A stretch of DNA of 64,000 nt from a bacterium HR11 (lineage in GTDB: Bacteria; Acidobacteriota; HRBIN11). The DNA is taken from contig BEHN01000017.1 of NCBI GenBank assembly GCA_002898535.1, positions 1 to 64,000 of the forward strand, read 5' to 3'. The notes under the pieces were generated by a model. The model saw only the letters and a list, made by a program, of their open reading frames with translations. It did not search any database and had not been told where the DNA came from. Below, one piece after another: positions 1-7,742 of the stretch. The translations under genes were made by a program, and so were the position numbers. Within the stretch, counting starts at the first letter, position 1. The number at the start of each line of letters is the position of its first letter.

Positions 1-282
1 GGTTCGGCCCTGCCGCCGCCGGCGCCGGAACGACTTCCAGATGGCCCGCGCCTTTGTGATGGCCGTATACGCATAGTGCGAGGGCGCCTCCGGCCACCGC
101 CCCCGCAGTTCCCCGTAGACGGCCTCGTGCAGACGCTTCCGCCCCGTAATGTTGCGGGCTGCCGCTACCTCTAAGGCCACTGCCACCATCGCCTGCCAGA
201 CCTCCGCCTGCCGCCGGAGCCGCGCTTCCGCATCGGGCGTCGGTTCCAGTCGGCACCGGACGGTGATTTTCGGCGGTTTCAT
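1..282 (-). CDS. tnpB: TnpB/OrfB-family protein, N-terminal fragment (runs off the window)
   Basis: The first 94 codons of an open frame start at ATG 282 and continue past the window edge. The product opens with MKPPKITVRCRLEPT, followed by a helical stretch and then SHYAYTAITKARAIWKSF. Together these look like the N-terminal region of IS200/IS605-type TnpB (OrfB), the RNA-guided nuclease and Cas12 ancestor. The RuvC-like and zinc-ribbon parts would lie outside the window. No tnpA-like gene is visible upstream, so this may be a tnpB-only element or a decayed one. The frame is intact as far as it can be read. The family call rests on about 94 residues, so an unrelated basic protein is not excluded. 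Confidence 0.68.
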   Translation of the reverse strand, partial: MKPPKITVRCRLEPTPDAEARLRRQAEVWQAMVAVALEVAAARNITGRKRLHEAVYGELRGRWPEAPSHYAYTAITKARAIWKSFRRRRRQGRT

Positions 283-666
283 GGGGTGCCGGCTCCGATT
301 TTTTACCCTATTTTTGCAGAAGGTCGGGAAAAGTCCAGTCTGCCCAGCATCCGCCATTCGCCACTCGCTACTCGCCATTCGCTACTTATGTGCCATGAAA
401 TTCCATAAAATCCATCGGAAAGCCACAATAAGGTCAGCTGTTGCCAACCCCCTCCAAGACCCAAGACCCCAGACTATGGACCACAGACCCTGGACCATAG
501 ACCCCCCTGGGCCCAAGCAGGTCTATGGTCTGTGGTCTATAGTCTGTGGTCGGATTGATGAGATTCGCTTGTACTATTGTACTATGGCGAGCGGGGTCGT
601 CCGCCTCAAGGATGGAGAACGCCCCCACCCCGTAGACTACAGCCTGTCGTCCGGGGTCCGGGGCCT
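283..666. repeat. Intergenic stretch with two short tandem repeat families
   Basis: No gene is supported here. An AT-rich patch at 297-316 precedes the tnpB start. Positions 351-385 carry GCGAATG-type heptamers read on the minus strand (CCATTCG, CCACTCG, CTACTCG). Positions 471-553 carry GACCNNN heptamers, a GGGCCC-containing centre, then GGTCNNN heptamers, so the transcript could fold into a long hairpin just downstream of trxB. Confidence 0.75.
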
Positions 667-1620
667 TTACCCTGACCCGAGACCCGGCGCCTTTCCCTCG
701 TGTTCTAACGCCTCTAAGTAGCGCTCGGCCTCGATGGCGGCCATACAGCCCATCCCGGCCGCCGTGATGGCCTGTCGATAGATATAGTCGACGACGTCCC
801 CGGCGGCGAAGACCCCCGGTCGATTCGTCCGGAGGCGGTGGTCGACGACGATGTAGCCCCGATCGTCCAGCTCGACCTGACCCCGGAACAAGTCCGTATT
901 CGGGATATGCCCGATGGCGACAAACAGTCCGTCCAGGGGGAACTCCCGCCGTTCACCGGTCTGCGTGTCCCGGAGGGTCACCCCCGTGATGCCCCGGGAA
1001 GGTTCACCGTGGACGGCCTCGACGACCGTATTCCAGAGGAAGGCGATCTTGGGGTTCCGGAAGGCCCGGTCCTGCATAATCTTACTGGCCCGGAGCTTGT
1101 CCCGCCGATGGATCACGTAGACCCGGGCGGCAAAGCGGGTCAGAAAGAGGGCTTCCTCGATGGCCGAGTCGCCGCCCCCGACGACGCCGACGACCTGGTC
1201 CCGGAAAAAGGCCCCGTCGCAGGTCGCGCACGTCGAGACGCCCCGACCGAGCCATTCCCGCTCGCCGGGGACCTCCAACATGCGGGCCCGGGCGCCCGTG
1301 GCGATGATGACCGTCTTGGCCTCGACCCACGTCGAGCCGACCTGGACCCGGTAGGGCCACGTCGAGAAGTCGACGGCCGTGGCGTCCTTCTGGAGGATTT
1401 CAGCCCCGAATCGCTCGGCCTGCTGGCGCATCCGCTCCATCAGTTCGGGTCCCTGGATACCCTCCGGGAAGCCCGGGAAGTTCTCGACCTCGGTCGTCAG
1501 CATGAGCTGGCCCCCGGCCTGATAGCCGGCGATGACCAGGGGTTCGAGTAGGGCCCGGGCCGTGTAGATGGCGGCCGTGTAGCCGGCCGGACCCGAGCCG
1601 ATGATGACCACGTTCCGCAT
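667..1620 (-). CDS. trxB: Thioredoxin-disulfide reductase
   Basis: This 317-residue flavoprotein matches low-molecular-weight thioredoxin reductase, which passes electrons from NADPH through FAD and a redox disulfide to thioredoxin in the cytoplasm. The FAD-binding GSGPAG motif is at residues 8-13. The redox pair is CATC at 131-134, followed by DGAFF, and the NADPH-domain motif is VVGGGDSAIEEA. Near the C-terminus is FAAGDVVD, the usual second FAD contact. I chose ATG 1620 because GGAGGA lies just upstream and the protein then begins MRNVVIIGSG as the family does. An upstream start at 1653 would add 11 residues without family support. The gene stands alone between repeat-rich gaps. Confidence 0.96.
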   Translation of the reverse strand: MRNVVIIGSGPAGYTAAIYTARALLEPLVIAGYQAGGQLMLTTEVENFPGFPEGIQGPELMERMRQQAERFGAEILQKDATAVDFSTWPYRVQVGSTWVEAKTVIIATGARARMLEVPGEREWLGRGVSTCATCDGAFFRDQVVGVVGGGDSAIEEALFLTRFAARVYVIHRRDKLRASKIMQDRAFRNPKIAFLWNTVVEAVHGEPSRGITGVTLRDTQTGERREFPLDGLFVAIGHIPNTDLFRGQVELDDRGYIVVDHRLRTNRPGVFAAGDVVDYIYRQAITAAGMGCMAAIEAERYLEALEHEGKAPGLGSG

Positions 1621-2093
1621 GAAGGTCCTCCACGCGCCCGGTGGGCTTGTCATTTTCAGAAAGGGCAGGTGGGCAGGTCGGCCGATAGACCCCCTGGCTG
1701 ATGGCTCATATTAGCTCACGGGTCATGGCTCACAGACCATGAGCCATCCGCCATGAGCTATGAGCCAATAGGGGCCATGAGCCATCAGCTATGAGCCATG
1801 AGCCGATGTGACCCATGGGCTCACCCCACTGGGACCCGGACCTTCTTGAAAAATCGGGCTTTTCGGGCGATGGGCAAGGCCGATCAGACGCTATCCTCAC
1901 GAACCAGAGGGCTCCGATATAAGAGACGCCGACGCCCCCAAAGGTTACATCCCCCGGCCGGCGACGTCCAGAGCGCCCGGCCCCTGAAATTGGCACGGCG
2001 TCCGATTTGGGATATAATGAAATATCCGCACCCCGGGACCCATAGGGGGTAGGGGCCCTCGTTCGGCCCGCCGGCCCCCGAGGTTCCTTCCCT
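1621..2093. repeat. Intergenic region with GAGC heptamers, a ~70-bp dispersed module and a promoter
   Basis: No coding gene is supported. Positions 1695-1809 hold GAGCYAT heptamers in both orientations (GAGCCAT, GAGCTAT, ATGGCTC). Positions 1845-1915 hold a minus-strand copy of the dispersed module ending in the equivalent of TTTTTCAAG. The promoter of the permease gene lies at 1990-2018. Confidence 0.75.
1990..2018 (+). promoter_or_regulatory. Sigma-70-type promoter for the KimA-like permease
   Basis: TTGGCA at 1990-1995 and a perfect TATAAT at 2013-2018 are separated by 17 bp. The predicted transcript starts near 2025, about 70 nt before the permease ATG at 2094. I could not recognise a known riboswitch in this short leader. 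Confidence 0.75.
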
Positions 2094-4091
2094 ATGAACG
2101 AAGACCAGGCTTCTCTGACCGAGCGTCTCAAGCGCATCGTCCTCGGCGCGGCCCGGAAGCCCACGGAGCCGGGCGTCTTCCACAAGGTCTCCCTCGTCGC
2201 CTTCCTGGCCTGGGTGGGTCTGGGCTCCGATGGGATCTCGTCGGTGAACTATGGTCCCCAGGAGGCCTTCCTGGCCTTGCAGGGGCATACTTACTTGGCC
2301 GTCTTCCTGGCGGCCATGACAGCCCTGACTGTCTTCGTCATCAGCGCCAGCTACACCCAGATCATCGAGCTGTTCCCCTCCGGCGGCGGTGGCTATACAG
2401 TCGTCAGCAAACTCCTATCACCCACGCTGGGGATGGTCGCCGGCTGTGCGTTGGTCATCGACTATATCCTGACGATCACCGTCTCTGTAGCCAGCGGGGC
2501 CGATGCCATCTTCAGTTTTTTGCCCCTGGAGTGGCACCGCTACAAGTTGCCCTTTGCTTTTGTCGTCCTATTCTTCTTAACGGTCTTGAACCTGCGGGGG
2601 GTCCGGGAGTCGGTCCTCCCCCTCGTCCCCATCTTCATCCTGTTTGTTTCCCTTCACGCTCTGGCCATCCTATACGGCTTGATATCCCATGGCACGGCCC
2701 TACCCGAGCTTTTCCGGCAGACTTCGCAAGAACTCCGGGCTTCGACCGTCGAGATGGGGACCCTGGGGGTCTTACTCCTGCTCCTTCACGCTTACAGCCT
2801 GGGCGGGGGGACGTATACGGGTATCGAGGCCGTCAGTAACGCCCTACCCGTCCTTCGCGAACCCCGGGTCGAAACGGCCAAGCGGACGATGCTATATATG
2901 GCCGTCAGCCTGGCCTTTATCGCGGGGGGCCTCATCTTAGCCTATTTGCTCTTCGACATTCGACCCCAGCCGGGGAAGACCCTGAATGCCGCCTTGTTCG
3001 AAAGAGTGGCCTCAGAGGTCTTCGGTGACGGTCGAATCTTCGTCATCACGGCCCTGGTGACGGCGGCCCTCATCCTGTTTGTCGCCGCTCAAACGGGGTT
3101 CCTGGGTGGTCCTCGGGTCTTGGCCAATATGGCCCTGGACGGGTGGATGCCGACCCGCTTCGCCCTGCTCAGCGACCGCCTGGTCACCCAGAACGGCGTC
3201 CTTCTCATGAGCGGCGTGTCCTTGATCCTGATGTGGATCTCGCGGGGCTCGGTGTCGTTCCTGGTCGTACTTTACAGCATCAACGTGTTTCTGACCTTTA
3301 CACTGTCCCAACTCGGGATGGTCAAGCACTGGTGGGAAGTCCGTCATCGGGAGCCGGCCTGGTTTCAAAAGATTACGATTAATGGATTGGGCTTCTTACT
3401 TACGTCGTTCATCCTGATGACGACGGTCATCGTCAAGTTCCACGAGGGCGGGTGGCTGACCCTGGCCGTCACGACCTCCCTGATCGCGCTGGCGACCCTC
3501 ATCCACCGCCACTACGCCCGCACGCGGCGGCTTCTCCAACGACTGGACGCCCTCCTGACGGCCGCCCTGCCGGCCCATCCCGACCATACGGTCCCCGCGC
3601 CGGCGGCGCCCAACGCCCACGGCTGGGACGTCACGACGGAGAACACGGCCGTCATCCTCGTGAACGGCTTCAACGGCCTGGGCCTTCATACGCTGTTCAC
3701 GGTCCTGCGGCTCTTCCGGGGTCACTTCAAGAACTTCGTCTTCCTCCAGGTCGGCGTCATCGACGCCGGTCGGTTTAAAGGGATCGAGGAAATTGAAAAC
3801 CTGCGCCGGGCTGTCTCAGAGGACCTGAATCGCTACGTCGAGCTCATGCGGGCCTACGGCTACCACGCCGAGAGCGTCTATGCCCTGGGCATCGACGTCG
3901 TCGACGAGGTCGAGAAGCTGGCCCTTCAGACCGTCGAACGCTTCCCCCACAGCGTCCTGTTCGCCGGCCAACTGGTGTTTCCCCGGGAGTCGATGGTCAC
4001 CCGCATCCTGCACAACTACACGTCCTTCGCGATTCAACGGCGTCTCTACCATCGGGGCATCCCCGTCTTGATCTTGCCGGTCCGGGTGTAA
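2094..4091 (+). CDS. APC-superfamily permease, KimA-like, with a C-terminal cytosolic domain
   Basis: This 665-residue protein starts at ATG 2094, with GAGG about 10 nt upstream. About twelve hydrophobic segments span roughly residues 30-460. The first carries LGSDGISSVNYGPQEAF, which resembles the GLSSDALSSVAYG region of KimA-type APC potassium importers. FPSGGGGYTVVSKLL is a typical APC helix-1/2 region. Residues about 515-665 are soluble and alpha/beta (TAVILVNGFNGLG, then VLFAGQLVFPRES and PVLILPVRV), like the USP-like domain of KimA homologues. Transport of K+ is an inference from family likeness. Amino-acid transport is the alternative. Confidence 0.78.
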   Translation: MNEDQASLTERLKRIVLGAARKPTEPGVFHKVSLVAFLAWVGLGSDGISSVNYGPQEAFLALQGHTYLAVFLAAMTALTVFVISASYTQIIELFPSGGGGYTVVSKLLSPTLGMVAGCALVIDYILTITVSVASGADAIFSFLPLEWHRYKLPFAFVVLFFLTVLNLRGVRESVLPLVPIFILFVSLHALAILYGLISHGTALPELFRQTSQELRASTVEMGTLGVLLLLLHAYSLGGGTYTGIEAVSNALPVLREPRVETAKRTMLYMAVSLAFIAGGLILAYLLFDIRPQPGKTLNAALFERVASEVFGDGRIFVITALVTAALILFVAAQTGFLGGPRVLANMALDGWMPTRFALLSDRLVTQNGVLLMSGVSLILMWISRGSVSFLVVLYSINVFLTFTLSQLGMVKHWWEVRHREPAWFQKITINGLGFLLTSFILMTTVIVKFHEGGWLTLAVTTSLIALATLIHRHYARTRRLLQRLDALLTAALPAHPDHTVPAPAAPNAHGWDVTTENTAVILVNGFNGLGLHTLFTVLRLFRGHFKNFVFLQVGVIDAGRFKGIEEIENLRRAVSEDLNRYVELMRAYGYHAESVYALGIDVVDEVEKLALQTVERFPHSVLFAGQLVFPRESMVTRILHNYTSFAIQRRLYHRGIPVLILPVRV

Positions 4092-4106
4092 GGGCGGGCT
4101 CGCGGC

Positions 4107-4172
4107 TTATATCGGCTCATCGCTCATGGGGAGGAGCGAGGACCCGGGCCATCCGCTATAAGCCATGAGCTA
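4107..4172. repeat. GAGCYAT heptamer block
   Basis: Degenerate heptamers in both orientations (CGGCTCA, CGCTCAT, then AAGCCATGAGCTAT) fill the gap after the permease. They match the repeats at 1695-1809, 11988-12122 and 19261-19363. Confidence 0.65.
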
Positions 4173-4249
4173 TCTTTATTCCTGACATATCGATTTACGA
4201 TTCGAAATCTTGCCAATCCTCTTTGACGCCCGAGCCCGTGGGTAGAAGC

Positions 4250-4435
4250 ATGGCGGTATGGCTGTATTATGCAGGACGATTCCTGGAGGCGGTCGCCTTG
4301 GGTCTTCTACTGTATGCCCTGCTGTATGGGCTGACGACAGGGGACCTGCGGTCGGAACTCCGCCTCTTCGGGGTCGGGGTCCTGCTCTTTTTAGTCGGCC
4401 GAGGCCTGGAACGATGGGGGAGCCGTGGGGCATAA
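4250..4435 (+). CDS. Small hydrophobic membrane protein, unknown function
   Basis: This open frame encodes about 61 residues from ATG 4250, with an alternative TTG start at 4223 that would add nine. Two hydrophobic segments (LYYAGRFLEAVALGLLLYALL and FGVGVLLFLVGRGLERW) are joined by a short polar loop, giving a two-helix membrane hairpin. It ends with TAA 48 nt before the B12-binding subunit and is on the same strand, so the two may be co-transcribed. No clear ribosome-binding site was found. I do not recognise a family. Confidence 0.5.
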   Translation: MAVWLYYAGRFLEAVALGLLLYALLYGLTTGDLRSELRLFGVGVLLFLVGRGLERWGSRGA

Positions 4436-4447
4436 TTAAGGTGGGAA

Positions 4448-4477
4448 GGAGCGCAGACGTCCCCGTCTGCAGGGAGG
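4448..4477 (+). repeat. Hairpin abutting the ribosome-binding site of the B12-binding subunit
   Basis: GCAGACG (4453-4459), a TCCC loop and CGTCTGC (4464-4470) form a 7-bp stem. It ends directly before AGGGAGG (4471-4477), the ribosome-binding site for ATG 4484. A related GGAGCGCAG/GGGGACGTCTGC sequence recurs at 54939-54968, so this is a dispersed repeat that may affect translation. Confidence 0.55.
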
Positions 4478-4483
4478 TCGGCG

Positions 4484-4918
4484 ATGCGGAAGATTCGGGT
4501 CCTTATCGCCAAGCCGGGTCTGGACGGGCATGACCGGGGGGCCAAGGTCATCGCTCGGGCCCTCCGGGACGCCGGCATGGAGGTCATCTACACGGGTCTC
4601 CGGAAGACGCCCGAACAGGTCGTCCATGCGGCTCTCCAAGAGGACGTCGACGTGATCGGGATCAGCGTCCTGTCGGGGGCCCACATGGCCATCGTTCCCC
4701 GGATCATGAAGCTCTTGGAGGAGCAGGGGGCCACCGACGTCGTCGTCATCGTCGGGGGCATCATCCCGCCGATGGACATCCCCAAACTGAAGGCCCTGGG
4801 GGTCGACGAGGTCTTCGTGCCCGGCTCCTCCCTGGACGAAATCGTCGCCTTCATCCGGGAGCGGGTCGCCCAGAAGCGGGCCCACGTGGTTCCGGAGACC
4901 ATCGACCGGGGACCATAG
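4484..4918 (+). CDS. Cobalamin-binding small subunit of methylmalonyl-CoA mutase type
   Basis: The 144-residue protein is a free-standing B12-binding domain. LDGHDRG at about residues 13-19 is the DxHxxG motif whose His replaces dimethylbenzimidazole as the lower cobalt ligand. [11 protein letters not shown] and [11 protein letters not shown] are the other conserved strands and loops of the fold. The length fits the small subunit of split acyl-CoA mutases, where a separate large subunit carries the TIM barrel. That partner is not in the window. The last codons (PETIDRGP, then TAG) are made of GACCNNN heptamer repeat, so the natural C-terminus may have been replaced. SD AGGGAGG supports ATG 4484. 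Confidence 0.9.
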   Translation: MRKIRVLIAKPGLDGHDRGAKVIARALRDAGMEVIYTGLRKTPEQVVHAALQEDVDVIGISVLSGAHMAIVPRIMKLLEEQGATDVVVIVGGIIPPMDIPKLKALGVDEVFVPGSSLDEIVAFIRERVAQKRAHVVPETIDRGP

Positions 4919-5080
4919 ACTACGGACCATCGACTATGGACCATAGACCATAGACCATAGACCATCGACTACGGACCACAGACCGAGGAGGTCCCCCGTG
5001 GCCCCAGTCAGGTCTATAGTCGGGGGTCCATAGTCGATGGTCCATGGTCTGTGGTCTATGGTCGGGGGTCCGTGGTCCAT
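4911..5080. repeat. Long GACCNNN/GGTCNNN heptamer palindrome between convergent genes
   Basis: About ten GACCNNN heptamers (GACCATA, GACTACG, GACCATC and similar) lead into a centre containing GGCCCCAG. Then come heptamers of the opposite strand (GGTCTAT, GGTCCAT, GGTCTGT). The two arms are reverse-complementary over tens of bases. The element covers the 3' ends of both flanking convergent genes and provides the TAG stop of each. Confidence 0.85.
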
Positions 5081-6693
5081 TCCCGGGGGCGGACGGTCTG
5101 CTGGCGGAAGACGAGACGTTGGACGCCGACGTACAGCCCCCAGAAAATCCCGACGGCCGGGAGGATGAAGCCCCCGAGGTGGACAAAGCGAGCGCTCATC
5201 GGGCCGCCATAGGGATAGGGCCATAGACGTCCGATGAGGACCAGCCAGGCGGCCATCCCGCCGATCCCGACGGCCGTCGCCACGAACCCGGGCCTCAGGA
5301 TCCACCCGGTGAGCCATCCGAACCGCCGCTGGAACAAACCCAGCAGGACCGCCATCTGGGTCCATCCGGCGACGGCGCTACTCATGGCGATGCCCGTCAC
5401 GCCGTACCGGGGCGTCAGGACGGTCAGACTCAGGGCATAGACCAGCATCGAGAGGGCGGCGACCCGGACCGGCGTCCACAGGTCCTTGACGGCGTAAAAA
5501 CCCGGCACGAGGACCTTATTGAGGCTGTAGGCCGGCGTCGCCAGGGCGTACCAGGCTAAGGCCCCGGCCGACAGGAGGCGGGACTCGACGTTAAAGCGGC
5601 CATATTCAAAGAGGGCGTGGACGATGGGCGCGCTCAGCCATGCCAAGCCGACGGCCGCCGCCAGGTTCCAGGCCAGGACCCACACGACGCCCTCCGTCAC
5701 CGAGGCTCGAAACCGGAGCCAGTCGCCCCGGGCCGCCAGGTCCGAAAGGTGGGGCAGGAGGACCGTCGAAAAGGCCACGGCGATCATCCCAATGGTCAGC
5801 TCCTGCACGCGGCTCGCGTAGGTCAGCGCCGCCACAGCGCCCTGCCCAAGGGTCGAGGCGTAACTCTGCCCGATGGCCATGTTGATTTGGGCAATCCCGA
5901 CGGCAAAGAAGCCGGGTCCCATCAGGCGGAAAACCTCCCGCAGGCCCGGATGTCGGAAGTCCAGCCGCCATGCCGGCGTAAAACCGAGCCGCCGCAGGAC
6001 CGGCCACTGGACGGCCCACTGCAGGAATCCGCCCGTCACGACGCCGAGGGCGAAGACCAGCGACGGATACCGGACCCGGTGGGCCCACGCCAGGACGATG
6101 CCGATCATGGCGACGTTGAACAGGACCGGGGCGGCGGCCGGCCATACAAAGCGCCGGTGCGCATTCAGGACGGCCGTCGTCAGGGCCGCCATCGAGATGA
6201 ACAGGATGAAGGGAAACATCAGACGGTTCAGCTCGACCGTCCATGCGTACTTCCACGGAAACGCCCGAAACCCCGGGGCAATCAGGCGGACCAGGGCCGG
6301 CGAGAGGAATTCCCCGAGGGCGACGACCAAAAGGAGCACGACCAGCAGGTCGTTCATGCATATCCGGACGAGGTGCCAGCGGTCCTCCTCCGGGTGCTCG
6401 ACCCGCCAGCGGGCGTAAACGGGGATGAAGGCGGCCGTCAGGGCGCCTTCCCCGAGGAGCCGTCGGAGCATGTTGGGGATGATGAAGGCGATGTCGAAGG
6501 CGTCCGCCTCGTGGGTCGTCCCCAGGTAGCGGGCCTTCAACTGCTCCCGGACGAAGCCCGTCAAGCGGCTCAGCCCCGTCATCAAGGTAATCCCCAGGGC
6601 CGTCCATTGGAGACTCCGGGATTGCAGACGGAGCCACCGGTAGACCGTCGAGAATGGACGCGAGACGACCGTCGACGGAACGGACTTTCCCAT
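5056..6693 (-). CDS. murJ: MurJ/MviN-family lipid II flippase
   Basis: A polytopic membrane protein of about 545 residues, with many hydrophobic helices, matches MurJ, which moves lipid II across the inner membrane for peptidoglycan synthesis. Diagnostic stretches are GLSRLTGFVREQL and the nearby ADAFDIAFIIPNMLRRLLGEGALTAAFIPVY region (residues about 45-90). I chose ATG 6693, which has GGAGGT upstream and gives MGKSVPST. The longer frame reaching 6783 reads back into a duplicated ccmF tail and is not credible. The last residues (EWTTDPRP, then TAG) are encoded by GACCNNN heptamers. It follows ccmF and the toxin-antitoxin insertion on the same strand. Confidence 0.94.
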   Translation of the reverse strand: MGKSVPSTVVSRPFSTVYRWLRLQSRSLQWTALGITLMTGLSRLTGFVREQLKARYLGTTHEADAFDIAFIIPNMLRRLLGEGALTAAFIPVYARWRVEHPEEDRWHLVRICMNDLLVVLLLVVALGEFLSPALVRLIAPGFRAFPWKYAWTVELNRLMFPFILFISMAALTTAVLNAHRRFVWPAAAPVLFNVAMIGIVLAWAHRVRYPSLVFALGVVTGGFLQWAVQWPVLRRLGFTPAWRLDFRHPGLREVFRLMGPGFFAVGIAQINMAIGQSYASTLGQGAVAALTYASRVQELTIGMIAVAFSTVLLPHLSDLAARGDWLRFRASVTEGVVWVLAWNLAAAVGLAWLSAPIVHALFEYGRFNVESRLLSAGALAWYALATPAYSLNKVLVPGFYAVKDLWTPVRVAALSMLVYALSLTVLTPRYGVTGIAMSSAVAGWTQMAVLLGLFQRRFGWLTGWILRPGFVATAVGIGGMAAWLVLIGRLWPYPYGGPMSARFVHLGGFILPAVGIFWGLYVGVQRLVFRQQTVRPREWTTDPRP

Positions 6694-6730
6694 CGGGGTG
6701 GAGACCTCCGGAGTCGGCCGGCGGGTCAGC

Positions 6731-6793
6731 CTCAGGGCCGGGCGGCGGCCGCCTGCGGGGCCAGCATGTATGCCGGCTCCCACCGAGGATTCA
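6731..6793. repeat. 63-bp direct repeat, copy 1 (duplicated ccmF 3' end)
   Basis: This stretch matches 7680-7742 with a single mismatch over 63 bp. That second copy is the genuine last 20 codons and stop of ccmF. Copy 1 lies on the far side of the toxin-antitoxin pair, 37 bp from the murJ start, and has no ccmF body attached. Confidence 0.92.
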
Positions 6794-6807
6794 CCGGGAT
6801 GATGAGT

Positions 6808-7257
6808 TCATTCTCCTGCCAGCCGGAGTACTTCCTGTTTCAGTTGAGGGCTCATACGAAAACCCGCAACCTCCATGTCTTCCAAAATAGGCCGGACAGC
6901 ACCGAGCAAACCTGCACGTTTCGCCCGCACCAAGATACCGGCTGTGCCGATGAGCCGAATGCCCAATCGCTTGGCCCAAGTGCGAGCCTTACGGTCGTCT
7001 AAAATGAGCAAATACTGTCGTTCGATGGCCAAAGCGATCGCTTCCGCCTCGCCTTCCCCCATGATGAGACGCAACACATTCACCAAAGCCGTATTAGATG
7101 GGGCCTGCACTTGCAACCACTCGGGCTGGGAACTGAACTCATCCCGTACGGTCGGAGAAGCCAGTAGCGGATGAAATAACGCGGGCAAAAGCTCTAATTG
7201 ATCGACTCGTTCCAGTACAATCAGACACGAGCTATCCGTGACAGCGGGTTCTTTCAC
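6808..7257 (-). CDS. DUF3368 / PIN-like toxin of a toxin-antitoxin pair
   Basis: This 149-residue protein begins MKEPAVTDSSCLIVLERV, with an early Asp in the place of the first PIN-domain acidic residue. EGEAEAIALAI and ILDDRKAR in the middle match the DUF3368 pattern of VapC-like RNases. Its ATG overlaps the stop of the upstream 72-codon gene by four bases (ATGA), so translation is coupled. The partner is a UPF0175 protein, the usual antitoxin of DUF3368 toxins. Base composition is visibly less GC-rich than the flanking genes. With the flanking 63-bp duplication, this suggests recent acquisition. RNase activity is inferred from the family. Confidence 0.85.
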   Translation of the reverse strand: MKEPAVTDSSCLIVLERVDQLELLPALFHPLLASPTVRDEFSSQPEWLQVQAPSNTALVNVLRLIMGEGEAEAIALAIERQYLLILDDRKARTWAKRLGIRLIGTAGILVRAKRAGLLGAVRPILEDMEVAGFRMSPQLKQEVLRLAGE

Positions 7258-7472
7258 TCCGTGACCTCTTCCTGGAGTTCTTCGGGGGAGTAAGCAATGA
7301 CCGGAACGCCGTAATGCCCTAACAGTTCCATGAAGGCACGTTTAGAGTAACCCGCCCACCGGGCGGCCTGCCCTAAGGTAAGTTTGCCCACTTCATACAA
7401 CTTGACTGCCAGCATGAGTCGGGCTTCCTCCTCATCGACTTCGGGCGGGAGTTCTAACAGAAGGGTCTTCAT
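7254..7472 (-). CDS. UPF0175-family antitoxin
   Basis: The 72-residue protein MKTLLLELPPEVDEEEAR, followed by LTLGQAARWAGYSKRAFMELLGHYGVP, has the N-terminal strand and helix-turn-helix-like centre of UPF0175 proteins. These are encoded next to DUF3368 PIN-like proteins and are thought to neutralise them and bind DNA. ATG 7472 is preceded by CAGGAG. Its stop overlaps the toxin start. The pair sits between ccmF and murJ in the same orientation and probably inserted there. Confidence 0.87.
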   Translation of the reverse strand: MKTLLLELPPEVDEEEARLMLAVKLYEVGKLTLGQAARWAGYSKRAFMELLGHYGVPVIAYSPEELQEEVTE

Positions 7473-7679
7473 GGTAAGCTCCTGTTCCCTTTTGAATGAG
7501 TTTCAGGCTCAAGACTCATGACAGAACGGCTCACCTCGACGAAAGGGGCCCGCGGGATAGATTCGGGACCCCTCGGAGAACACGATTTTACAGGCAAAGT
7601 GACGACGTGACGACGTCGCCGGTCCCCCCGGCAGAATCGACCTCTCCACGGCTACGGAGCGTCGGGCGGTGGGGTTCGT

Positions 7680-7742
7680 CTCAGGGCCGGGCGACGGCCG
7701 CCTGCGGGGCCAGCATGTATGCCGGCTCCCACCGAGGATTCA
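7680..7742. repeat. 63-bp direct repeat, copy 2 (authentic ccmF 3' end)
   Basis: This includes the ccmF stop codon (7681-7683) and its last 20 codons. It matches 6731-6793 with one mismatch, bracketing the toxin-antitoxin genes in direct orientation. Confidence 0.92.

Noticed and set aside
149-721. 190-residue plus-strand open frame
   Set aside because: It is antisense to tnpB, runs through repeats and overlaps the trxB 3' end. No family pattern or SD.
838-1551. Plus-strand open frame opposite trxB
   Set aside because: High-GC shadow of trxB with charged low-complexity sequence. Many similar antisense frames occur opposite real genes.
2019-2093. c-di-AMP (ydaO) riboswitch before the KimA-like gene
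   Set aside because: The leader is only about 70 nt and I cannot find the long conserved ydaO core. A covariance-model search would settle it.
4911-5080. CRISPR-like array of regularly spaced repeats
   Set aside because: Units are contiguous heptamers with no unique spacers of constant length, and no cas genes are present.
6694-6783. Longer N-terminus of MurJ
   Set aside because: It would translate the duplicated ccmF tail. ATG 6693 has a proper SD and the family-like start.
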